From Sanderia malayensis (taxonomy: Eukaryota > Cnidaria > Scyphozoa > Semaeostomeae > Pelagiidae), in NCBI GenBank assembly GCA_013076295.1, contig RQOL01000876.1, forward strand, positions 4,650,001 to 4,714,000: a stretch of 64,000 bases of DNA, read 5' to 3'. The translations under genes were made by a program, and so were the position numbers. The notes under the pieces were generated by a model, which made no database searches, was not told the origin of the DNA, and worked only from the letters and a program-made list of their open reading frames with translations. Shown in pieces: positions 37,201 through 48,400 of the stretch (the stretch's first letter is position 1; each line of letters opens with the position of its first letter).

Positions 37201-40200
37201 AGTCTACGAGAAAGTGTTTCAACTTTTCATGAGTTATTTGTGCAGCAGTCCACTATGAAAACAGTCGTTCAATGGTATTGGATATTGTAGGTTAAGCAAG
37301 GACACCCTAAATTACTCATACAGCAAACAGTCAGAGCTTATATCGACTGAATAAAACAACTTTTCAAACCTGTAACATTTCATGAGGGCTAACATGGGCT
37401 TTAAAATTTCTTGGATTCCAAATTTTCCTGATCAATTCACCAAATCTTTGAACTAAAAACAAAAGAAAGAATATTAATTGCACAATATTTGCGTATTCAA
37501 AAGAAGAAAGGAGAATTTTATATGTTAGAGTAAAAGAACGAAAGAAAAAGCCAATAAAGTGTCAATTTACCAAGAGGGAACATTGTATCACCCGGAGGCC
37601 GCTTAAGATTCACATAATTCTCTTCCTTCAAGAAATAGGTTCGAATCGGAGTAACAAATGCCAGTGCCTGTCGGAGAAAAGAAAAAAATTTGAAAATAAT
37701 GATAAACCATTTGCATGCAACAATTAAAAACATAAAAATCCCTACATGTATTTCACGAGAATGGTTCAGTTAGTTCTTACAGCTAGCTCAATTCATCCCA
37801 GAATGTTTGAACCATTTATATGCCAACATAAACACCTAGAAAGACATTTGATTGCCCACCTGTAGTATGACATTGAGGTAATCATTTGCTTTGATGTTGT
37901 TCAAGCCAACAATACCTAAAGAAACAAGATGAAATAACCGTATTGAAAAGAAACACAGGTGAATCGCGGGTGACGACTTTTGAAACTGATCAGCAAAAGA
38001 ACGAACAAGGATTTAACATACCTGGCAGATAAAGTGTCCCATCAAATGCACGAGACATGTCACCGGATGTGTCAAACTTCTCAATCAATTCATTTGTGAA
38101 TGTTGGCTTCAGAACATACTATGAACAAAAAGCAATAAGTCAAATTTAAGGTCCATGAAAAACTAAGATAAAAACAGCATTCAAATTGCAGTAACATAGC
38201 TATTTAAATCTGAGGTTGCTACTGTTCTATATACTGTCCACCTTCTAGAAAAAGCATAAATGCCATCTTATATAGCCCCAAATGATGACTATAGATGTAT
38301 ACATACTTTGATATCATCAAGAGAGGAGTCAACAATCTCATAATTATCAGGAAGACAATAAAACTGAAAGAGAGACAGATATATAATTCATGTAAATGTT
38401 AACTTATAGAACCTCAACAAGGAATTCTCGCATGAGAAATCAAATAAAATAAAGTAACAAGATATAAAATAAAATAAAATATTTGTTCAAGTAGCTTACC
38501 TTTAAGGTATGGAGATTGAGAAATACATGATGACCAGCAAACACACTGTGCGTATACGCATGCGAGTGATCTCCACGACCTACAATGAATTGTATTGGAA
38601 ATAAAACTACCCTAATCCTATTGTAATGCTTTTAAAGAAGTAGTTCTTAGGGATTGGCAGTGTGTGCCAGTCCTGTAGTAGTTAGTTTTTCCTTATAGAC
38701 GCCATAAGAAAATAAAATGGAAATAATGAAAATAAATATAATGTTGGTACAAATCATGGAATACGTTGGTAACATGCTGCTGAAATATGACAAAACAGGT
38801 CACAGAATATGATGCGTAATAAAAATGAAATATAACAGGATGAGTTAACAAGTTATGATGGCACCAGTCTGCAAAGCATGGCAGAACTCGATGATTTCTC
38901 GAGTTCAACATGCAACATTTACCCTTGTATTACAATGCTTTGCTAACTAGTCATGCACTTATATTCGCATGCAAAGCCGACTCATGATTTCGAGACGATT
39001 CGCCCCCAGACCATTTCGCCCCCCTAACCGATTCGCCCCAATCCCTGGTCGATTCGCCCTCATCTCTGGTCGATTCGCCCACGTCTCGTTACCAATTCGC
39101 CCTCATACCAGTTCGCCCCTTACTGATTATATTTCTGAATTCTCCTATGTATGAGACATAAATCTAAATTAAGGATAATATTTGTATTTTCATTTGACTT
39201 CTGAGTTGGTCAACATCTGATGTTCTTGCTAACTTGCTCAGGAAAGTTTGATAGGTGGGCAATTTAGGCCAAGGTAAATTCGCATTTGGCCGTGCACAAA
39301 ATCATTTCATCAGTTCTTAAAAAATTGTTTATCATTGTTTCTTGCAACATCAAGTTGTGTTAGAGTATTCAAATTACATATTAATGAACAGAAAATCAAT
39401 TACAATCGTTTCCCGTGTAAACGCAGTATATCGTATCGTAAACGGATCAAAATGAACGGAGCCAAATAAAAACGGTGTCGTGTGAACAGGGCCTTAATTT
39501 ATAATTCGCAATTATGATTCCGTATTTCGTTTTGTTTTAAAACACTTTCGCTAATAGTGTAACTTTGAGCTTTATTAACAACAGGATTTCATTGAAGAAT
39601 GTGTTGATAAACAACAAGGGGACGCACTAACATATTTGATCTCTCTGGGGGCAAACTGACCAACACCGCAAAATCAATAGAGGGCGAATCGGTTATCTCT
39701 AGGGGGCGAATCGACCAACTTGAATAGGGCGAACTGGTTTGGGGGCGAAACGTCCTGTTACCCGACTCATTCAAGCAGCTGCCACACCTTGCAAACTCGT
39801 TTTGGCATATGTTAAAAAGAAGTGACGGTAAACTGCAGTTTTACCACCATTGATGGGATGGAATCTCACAATATGTTAGTGCAATGTATTCAAGTATGAA
39901 TAAATACTTACCTTGAAAATACTTTCCACAAACTAAACATGCGTAGACATTTAAATGTGACAACGAGACAGAGCAGAGCTTTTCAAAGTCGAAATCAAGA
40001 ACTGATCTAGAATGGAAATACAGGTGCAGCAATCAGTTTTCAGTGGGAAAATAGCAAAACATTACAATGACCAATAAATACCATGCAACTGAAAACTAGG
40101 TGGTTGAGAGAAATCACAGACAAAGGAAGAGAAACAACAACAAACCTCTTGATTGTATCAAGGTATGGACACTGCCTGCTTCGATTCAATTGGGTTACTA

Positions 40201-40482
40201 AAAATGAAAAGTAAAATGTAAACGCTAAAAGTACTGCTGCAAGTTTCGTTTCCAGCTATAAACATTAGCATTCAAAAGCCATGCCATGATTGTTTGAATT
40301 TAGGCCAAAACCTTAGCCTAACATTAGAATGAGAATTCATTGAAAAACTAAAACAGCATCAAGCGCAATTCATAGTATTTACACTTACCGTCTAGTTTTG
40401 GCTTTTTTTCCGACTCTTCATCACTAGAATACTCTCCAACAAGAGGTCTTTTTCTGCTGATTTTGGATCTATCGTCCGCCAT
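34213..40482 (-). CDS. USP39: USP39 (Sad1), tri-snRNP splicing factor with UBP zinc finger and inactive USP domain
   Basis: Nineteen minus-strand exons: 40389-40482, 40146-40197, 39912-40006, 38500-38579, 38307-38363, 38022-38118, 37860-37915, 37571-37667, 37370-37452, 36824-36869, 36631-36708, 36448-36512, 36264-36309, 35739-35803, 35609-35638, 35437-35484, 35236-35316, 35019-35080 and 34795-34901, then the last three at 34571-34641, 34368-34454 and 34213-34236 (TAG), 22 in all. Starts MADDRSKISRKRPLVGEY. The UBP zinc finger (CPYLDTIKR, YACLVCGKYF, RGDHSHAYTHS) is followed by the USP-like fold. The usual catalytic Cys position reads Asp (GLNNIKANDYLN); family members also lack it. The protein helps U4/U6.U5 tri-snRNP join the spliceosome and does not need peptidase activity. 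No frame breaks. The intron 38580-39911 holds a non-autonomous transposon. Confidence 0.95.
38986..39761. mobile_element. 776-bp non-autonomous DNA transposon (MITE-like) with 9-bp target duplication
   Basis: A 9-bp duplication, CCGACTCAT, flanks it (38977-38985 and 39762-39770). The ends are inverted repeats rich in TTCGCCC blocks: the left begins with GACGATTCGCCCCC near 38994, and the right, read in reverse complement, has GACGTTTCGCCCCC. Several further TTCGCCC or GGGCGAA blocks extend each terminus to about 130 bases. There is no coding capacity. The 9-bp duplication fits Mutator-like elements but does not prove the class. It is inserted in a USP39 intron. Confidence 0.85.
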
Positions 40483-40544
40483 CTTGAATGATACACTGAG
40501 CCTTGTTCCCACACACATGCATTAAACCAAGTCGAGGCTGTTGT

Positions 40545-40800
40545 GTCACCCCCTCAAACATGAAAACAAAGTTACCCACTTTTGAGCCCCAAATAAACAA
40601 TTGCGATTAAAAGCGAGAAACACTTGCAAAGAAGATAGTCCATAATGAAACTGGCTTTTTTATCAGGAAAACAACAACTTTATAATTGACAACGAACGAA
40701 AATAAATACTAAAATAAATACTTGCAAGTTGTTTTAACGTTACTTAACATATTCACATATGGAGCAACACCAAATTCAAATATATACGACAATAGAGTAC
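40545..40800 (+). repeat. Interspersed repeat, copy 1 (inverted copy at 44815-45105)
   Basis: Shares long stretches with the reverse complement of 44815-45105, for example ACTTGCAAGTTGTTTTAACG, the run of ATAAATACTAAAATAAATAC, AATTGACAACGAACGAAAAT and GAGCCCCAAATAAACAATT. The two are several percent diverged. No coding capacity; a MITE or SINE family is likely. Confidence 0.75.
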
Positions 40801-42077
40801 ATAAGTATAAATATGGTTAAACAATCATGTATTCATTTCACACGTACAGCTCACCACTCAAGAGTCTAACTGAAAATTTTAACTGAAATATTATCAGAAT
40901 CCAGAATGAAGCAATGATTTATTTATTCTACATGCATGTAAGATAGAAATCCTGTTTACATGTGTTGCATAAGAAAATTGCGAACTTGATATGCATGCGT
41001 TTTAAAGAGCTCGGTGTTGGACAGACCCCCGTCAAATTGTCGATATTGATTTAACATTACTGTTAAAACAGTAAGCAATCCGGGTTGCGCATATAGACGG
41101 AGGATGAGCAGGTCAGAGCTTTAAGCAAGCAGATGAATGCCGTTTACAGTATCATGTATTTAAAGGTGATGTTGCTATCAAAAACAATTGATCTTATATT
41201 TTATAATGTATCGAGCAACACAACATGTTGTATTTGTTGATGAATTGCATTGCATTGCATCCGTCTCCATCCAATTCAACTCAGTTAATGTCTTTTCATT
41301 GCAACTGAACATAACACAGAGCAAAGATATTAGACGTCGCTCAACAAATCAAGTTGTCCTAGAATTTTACAGCAATCAATATTAAGCATGACGTACTGCT
41401 AGCTCTGTGGTATGATTGGTAATTGTTGACAAGTCAATCAATTGGTAGGAGTGGTAGCAATTGCAACATGCTCCACCGCCGGTGTCGAATAAAGATGATT
41501 AGGGAATATTAGAATAACGAAAACAAGTATACTATGAAATAAGCAGATAACAGGCAAGAAACAATTTACGTACACTATTTACAAAACATGTTGCAGTGAA
41601 GGAGTTAGAGTTTATGTTTATGCCGAGCCAATTGGACGACATTGCATGATATAGATGCAATATAATTTATTACTGACATTAAAAAACTCCTTCAGTGTTC
41701 ATAGTCTGAGTATAACACTCATAGAAATGAAGTAAAATATTTGAAATTGCTTGGCTATACTTCCAACACTGCAACAATCCTCGAAAGCTAAGCAGTATAG
41801 TATTTTAAGACAGCGAGAAACAATCAAACTTAACTTTACAGAAACGAAATCTATATCAGTGCAAACTGCAAAATAAATTAATCTAAGAACATACGGTAAA
41901 CAGTAAAGCCAGGAACATTTAAATATTGCTGTCTGCTCATTTCAACTCGATTCAATTTTTTCTACGATTGAAAAGAGCAGCTGCAACTCAAGATCTGATC
42001 AATATTATTGTCTATATCTATGTCACAAAGCTGGAAGGTTTGCTCAAAATTTCTTTCCTACGAAATCTGGTGTCACC

Positions 42078-42190
42078 GCTGGGAGGGAGGGAAAGAGGTA
42101 AGGGAGGGGAAGGAGATAAGGGAGGGAGGGAAGGAGATAAGGGAAGGAGGGAAGGAGATAAGGGAAGGAGGGAAGGAGATAAGGAAGATA
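42078..42190 (+). repeat. G-rich minisatellite (GGGAGG / GGAGATAAG units)
   Basis: About four copies of a unit near 21 bases, GGAGGGAAGGAGATAAGG, preceded by GGGAGG repeats. The plus strand has many runs of three or more G, which could form G-quadruplexes. Confidence 0.85.
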
Positions 42191-42453
42191 GTTTTCACAT
42201 CCAGCACCACACACACATGGGTGGTAAAAACTATGCTGCTAAAAATTTATTGTTAAATAGATGAAAATAGGCGTGAATTTGTTTTCTTTCTTCCAAACTT
42301 TACTTCTTTGCAATGATACATAAATATTATTTGGTTAGCTGTATGTCCATATATATTTCGCAGTAGTAAAATACGGTGATTGTGCAAACACAACTGATGA
42401 TCACAATGTTCAATGGCAAATATTCTACTTACAAGACGATTGCGAGGATGATT

Positions 42454-45400
42454 TTAAACGCCAATCGGCACTGATATCTCCTCGTCTTTGCGTGTGACTT
42501 TCCTGAAGAGGTGATAGCAGCCGAAAATGGGAGTGCACATAATAGGGAACAGTGTAACAAGGACCCCAACAGCAATGGACCAGCCTGGATATGGAACTTT
42601 CACCAGATTCATCTGCATATGAAAAAATAGAACGCTTAGCGAAGCTGCAAAGTTTCATCAAAGTAGAGGTGTACTTACAATAGTGGACAAAGGTCCTTGG
42701 GACACATTTAAACGGCTAATTGAGGCAATAACATGAAGCAACATCATGTATCGCACAAGTTTATTTATTACTGCAGTAAGACCTGTGACTAGTTCAAAGG
42801 TTCAAAACGACAATACAAAAAGCAGTAATAACAGATGCACTGCATATACCTGAACTCGATCCCAGATCTCATACATGAGTGTCCCCTTCGCAGACTGTAC
42901 GATCATACCAATGAGAAGAGCGGCAATGACAAGTGGAGAAATCGCAACCCAAAAAACAATCCAGATCTGGTGTGGTCTTCGACCGGTCATAAACTCAATA
43001 TCATCGCAAAATCTAGAAGAAATTGTTGGATTGATATAACATGAGCTAAGATGTCTTCACGTCTGTTAGCTATTGATTAGAAGCAATGGAAACAGATCGA
43101 TGAGTAATAATTTTGGTAGCAAGATCTCTAAACTCGACAAAAACATTTGCAATCTCGATATGCTCAACAGACAATATTATCCCAACACATTAGGGATAAT
43201 CGTGGTTTTATCTCTAAATATATGCATCTTTTATATCCATTAAAGGGCTACTCTCACCATATTTTTGTACGGTGAGAGTATATAATATGGTGAGAGTAGC
43301 CGTTTAACTACCCCTAAATTAACCATAGTTTGCTTCAAACTATCCATGACTTAGAAGCAAAGCGACCTCAGGGACTCTTTTTCCCAAAATCACACTCAGT
43401 CAGTCAGCATAAATGCATGAACATACCTTGATACACCGTAGAACCAGACAACGAAAATCAGCTCACAGAGGGCAACAACCAAGAGAGGCACGTCAATGCT
43501 GTACGAGTTGAACAGCTGCAAGACGTATTCACCGGAGTTCTGAGTGAAAACGAGGCCAAGAAGGAAACTTGGAATTGCAATCAAAACTGCAGAAAACAAC
43601 GAAAACATTGTCAACAATTGGTGTATCAATGCATATATAGCTACGTAGAATCAGACAGATTCAATATTGTGATGCTTATAAAGCTGGGAGGACCAACCCC
43701 AATGATGATTCATAATAACAATAACGTTAATAACGTTTACCGTTTGGTGTATTTAACGTTTAGTATACTTATTAGTATCTATACCAACACTAAATTAGTG
43801 TATTATTTCTTCTTTAGTAAAATTAGGGTGTCATGAAACGGGGGTTTTATGAGACCCGTTTTTTTGTTTTCAACATTAAGTTAGTGCGTCACTCTAAGAT
43901 GACACGGGGGGTTTTGATCTCCACCCAAAGTGGAACACGCCCTCAGGGAGGGCGAGCGTAGCGAGCGCACCCGGCTAGTAACAATAATAATGAATAGTAT
44001 TGCAAAACGTACTGATAACGAATTCACTTCTGACATTCTTAAACATCGGCATGTCCTTCATTGAACTGACTATGCTTTCGAGGTTGCCGAACATACTACT
44101 CAATCCAAGTGACACGAGCATCATGAAAAATATCAGGGCGAAGAATGTCGACCCTGGCAGCTGATCAATGACTTCAGTCATTGTGATGAATGCTAAACCA
44201 GTTCCACCAGAGCCCTGCAAAAACAAAGCAAGATCAAATTGTAATCTATCCATTCGTATATTCCTACTCCATATATAATACCGTGAAATGATCCCGTCAA
44301 AACGCAAGTGTGCTTCAAATAAAGGCCCCTAATTCCAATAAGAAGCTTAACAAGCGCCCCATTCTGTTAAACGACCTTTCCAAAAACCCTCACATGCATC
44401 CACAAGACATTTACTCGAATCATAATAGTAATACACTATTAGAGATGAGAAGGGTCTTTTGGTGGCCGAGGGCGTGAGAATGGCAGTGAAGTATGCATCA
44501 GAAATAGGCCCAGAACGGTGCTAGCATCAACGAACACAAATAAAATGTTCAACAAACCTCTTTGAGAAATTTCTTCAAATCACACATCTCATATATATTA
44601 TTTTTCACGCCTGTTTGATAAATCTTATCCCACAATTCTTTGTACTGTGTTGAGTTGGATGCGACTGTCGGATACTGTTTCAACATCACGGCCCCAATCT
44701 CTTTAGCATTGTATTCATTGCACTTCTTCAGCATGTAATTTGCTCTGAAAAAAAGCAATTATTGATTCGTAAGCTTTCACTAGGAAGGAGTGATACTAGG
44801 GCTTATAACTATACTGGTATATATTCGAATTTGGTGTATGTTACAGTCCTCCATATGTTGTTTGGTTTCACAAAGCAACGTTAAAACAACTTGCAAGTAT
44901 TTATTTTAGTATTTATTTTCTTTCGTTGTCAATTATAAAATTGTTGTTTTTCCTGATCAAACAGCTAGTTTCATTATAGATTATCTTCTTTGCGAGTGAT
45001 CTTGAAAGCGTGTATGACGTTCGTTTTTAATCGAAATTGTTTATTTGGGGCTGAAAAGAGGGTAACTTTGTTTTCATATTTAAGGGTGGAGATGACCCCA
45101 CGAGTTTATAGTTTACTGTAAAATATCCATTCGATGGCCTGAGGACCACATCGCCTTAGCTTCACCCATTGCCTGACAGAAGATGCAATATACAAAGCAC
45201 ATACCTGTAACCAACCATTGAGAACATGGCAATACCAGCAAAAACGGACGTGCCACAGTTGATGAAGCAGATAAGGAATGTGTCCTTCAAAGTGTCGGAG
45301 TGTGTCGGGTTGTAGCTGGCGTAGGCAATCAAGCCACCGTTTGCCAAACTCAACGAGAAAAGGATCTGTGCGGCCGCTTGCAACCAAACCTGAGGATCTT

Positions 45401-48400
45401 TCAACATTTCCCACTGTAACAAAAATTTCATCAACAATTTAAATAAAACGTCTATGTCGCAACATCGCAAATTAGACTCGTTACACAACGTCTTCTAGTT
45501 TTCCAACGCCTCTCACTGACCTATAGTGTCTTCTCGATTATGGTAAAAGCTCTAATAAGCCCCCTTTTTGAATTAAACCCCCTCATCAATGCCTCTCACT
45601 CCAAATTACAACGGACAACGGTTTTAGTTAACGATGCTCGCTTCAAACAAAATTTTGCTGTGAGACGCAAGCGCGCTATTGCGATGTTACGCTATTGTTA
45701 CGCTGCAACCAAAGTAATGGTAATTGATGAGACTGTTACCTCTGGCGTAAACAGATGTTTCAGTCCGTCTTCGAAGCCGTCAAGCATGAAGCCACGAATG
45801 ATGAATGTCAGTAAGACGAGATAGGGAAACAAGGCAGTGAAATATACGACCTGCAAGAAACACACGAGTTAGTCGCACAGCATAACACACAATCTCTAAT
45901 CTCAAATCAACTAACTTTGAGGTTTTGCAATGTTAGCGACAGGTCATCGTGGGCAGATGAAATGCAAAGTACTCCAACAAATCTGCATTCTCTTCCATTA
46001 TACAACATGAAATGTACTGGCACACAAAGTAGAATGGAACAAATACCACGTTTAATACTGTATAGAGTGCACCATACATTGCATACCGTCAATCCTCGAA
46101 TAAGCCCCCTTCGAATAGGCCCTCCCCTCGAATAAGCCCCCATTCTGATAATCATTTGCAAGGATATTGAGCCCAAGTATCGAGACATTGAAGTTGTCTA
46201 GTGAATGTATTGCAAGTAGCAGCAAGTTTAAACCAATAACTTTATTGATTGGCTGCATCGTTTTTGCAAATAAGCCCCTGGGGGCTTATTCGAGGATTTA
46301 CGGGACTGTACCGGATGCAACATCTATTGCATACTGTACCGAATGCAACATCTATTGTATACTGTACTAAATGTAGCACATATTGCAACCCCTACATATA
46401 CGCATATGGCATGCATTGCAATGCTGTTGTACTCTGCATCAACACACATACCTTGCCGGTTCCTTTGATGCCTTTGATCATGCAAACAATGACAAGTACC
46501 CATGCACCGAGTAAGCACAGCGTTAGCTTCCAGTTAATGCCAGTCGTCTCGTCGATGCTACTGGAAATCTGCAGCGTTTTCGAATACCAATGATAGGCTG
46601 TCGAGCCTGCCTTTTCGCACTCTTCAAGAGGCTCGAGCTTTGTCAGATTCGAAAGCGGATCCAATACTTTCGACCTATTCAAAACGAAACACGTACATTC
46701 AAAGAAGAATCACGTATATAAAAAGAACAAACATATATGCTCAAAGAAGAACCACGTATATTCAAAGAAGAATAACTTATATTCAAAGAAGAGTCGCGCA
46801 TACTCAAAGAAGAATCATGTATATTCAAAGACGAATCACGTATACTCAAAGAAGAATCACGTATACTCAAAGAATCACTTATATTCAAAGAAAAATCACG
46901 TATATTCAGAGAAGGATCACGTATATTCAAAGAAGAATCACGTATACTCAAAGAAGAATCACGTACACTCAAAGAAGAACCACGTACATTCAAAAAAGAA
47001 CAACTTATACTCAAAGAAGAACCACGTACATTCAAAGAAGAACCACGTATATTCAAGGAAGAATCGCGTATATTCAAGAAGAATCACGTATACTCAAAGA
47101 AGAATCACGTATATTCAAAGAAGAACCACGTATATTCAAAGAAGAATCACTTTTATTACAAAAAGAACTACGTATATTTAAAAATGAAAGAGAAAGAGCA
47201 GTAAAAACGACGATGCACTATAAAATCATAACCATGATCTCGAATACTCACGTTGGACACGACGCCCAGGGCAGTGGATGTGAGAACGAGATGAAGAAGT
47301 AGTAGAGACACCAGGCAATGACCACGTTGTATGTGCACGCTTGGAAAAAGACAGCAATGACAGACGTAAAACCGAGACCACTGGAATACTTGGACACTTT
47401 GCCCCACAGGGGTATGGGACCGAGATGGTGACGTTGTCCAATGCTCAATTCGAGGTAGAATAATGGCAGGCCTTCCACAAACAACATGATCACGTAGGGA
47501 ATGAGAAATGCACCTGCAATGACAAAATCAAATTAAATAACTAAGGCACATGTTATGAATATATGTATACAAGTACATGGTCACAATTTAATGGTGCGTT
47601 GATGTAATGAAGTTTCTAAAGAAAACCAAGCGGTTGATGGTACGATTGTACTATTGATTGAACCCAGGGGTTAACAGAGGTACAATTTCACTGACTCTTT
47701 ATAGTACAATTCACCCTCGATTTCACAGTTGACTCTTGATCATTCGAGTATTTTGAGTGCCTTAGAAGCTTCTTTGGTTCATTATTATAGACTTCTAACA
47801 TTGCACAGTCAAATTAGGAAAGAGTGATGCTGCGATGACCAAATCCCTTGCGAAGGAGACAAGATGTCTTCTACAGGGCCAGCGGAAATATACTATAAAA
47901 GATCCTAAACCCCGGAGGGAGGGGTTATTCAATTTTCGATGTTCCAAGGGAGGGCTCATTGACTCAAAAAGGGGGCTTAATTCAAAAAGAGGGCCTATTA
48001 GAGCTTTTACTATAATCGAGAATAGAGAATAAAGAAGCATCAACACGCGTAATTGACCAATGAAAACGCCCGTTTAGCGAGCTTGTGCACAGTATGGTTC
48101 AGTGAGAGGCCAAGTCTTAGCTTCAACATCATCTCGAGGTCATGGGGAATTTCTGAAGTCTTGATTACCGAGGGCCACAATGTCAGATGGCGAAAACAAA
48201 GCAGACATCATATGTTGGATTTTGTCGTCCTAATTTATGATGGTAATCATAAGAGAGCCTCGGCTAAACCCGGGCTGCTATTCTAAGCTACAGCTTTCAG
48301 CATCTAAGCTATTATCTTCTCTCTTCTTAAGATATTATCTATCAAAATTGGTGCAACCACAAGACAGACACATAAACAGGAGAGATAGGTTATTTGAGAT

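Larger units (their letters stand above)
40483..42453. other. Intergenic region between USP39 and the SLC6 gene
   Basis: About 2 kb without a recognisable gene. It holds the USP39 upstream region, one copy of an interspersed repeat (about 40545-40800), and a G-rich minisatellite (42078-42190). TTTATT at 42246-42251 reads AATAAA on the minus strand about 200 bases after the SLC6 stop and could be its polyadenylation signal. Confidence 0.5.

Noticed and set aside
42676..42711. A possible extra SLC6 exon (codons for SQGPLSTI)
   Set aside because: Its phases do not fit the exons on either side, while 42850-43012 joins 42454-42612 directly in phase with normal family length.
46640..47302. A 220-codon plus-strand frame with YIQRRIT repeats
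   Set aside because: Product of the 21-bp intronic minisatellite; no start context or neighbours support it.
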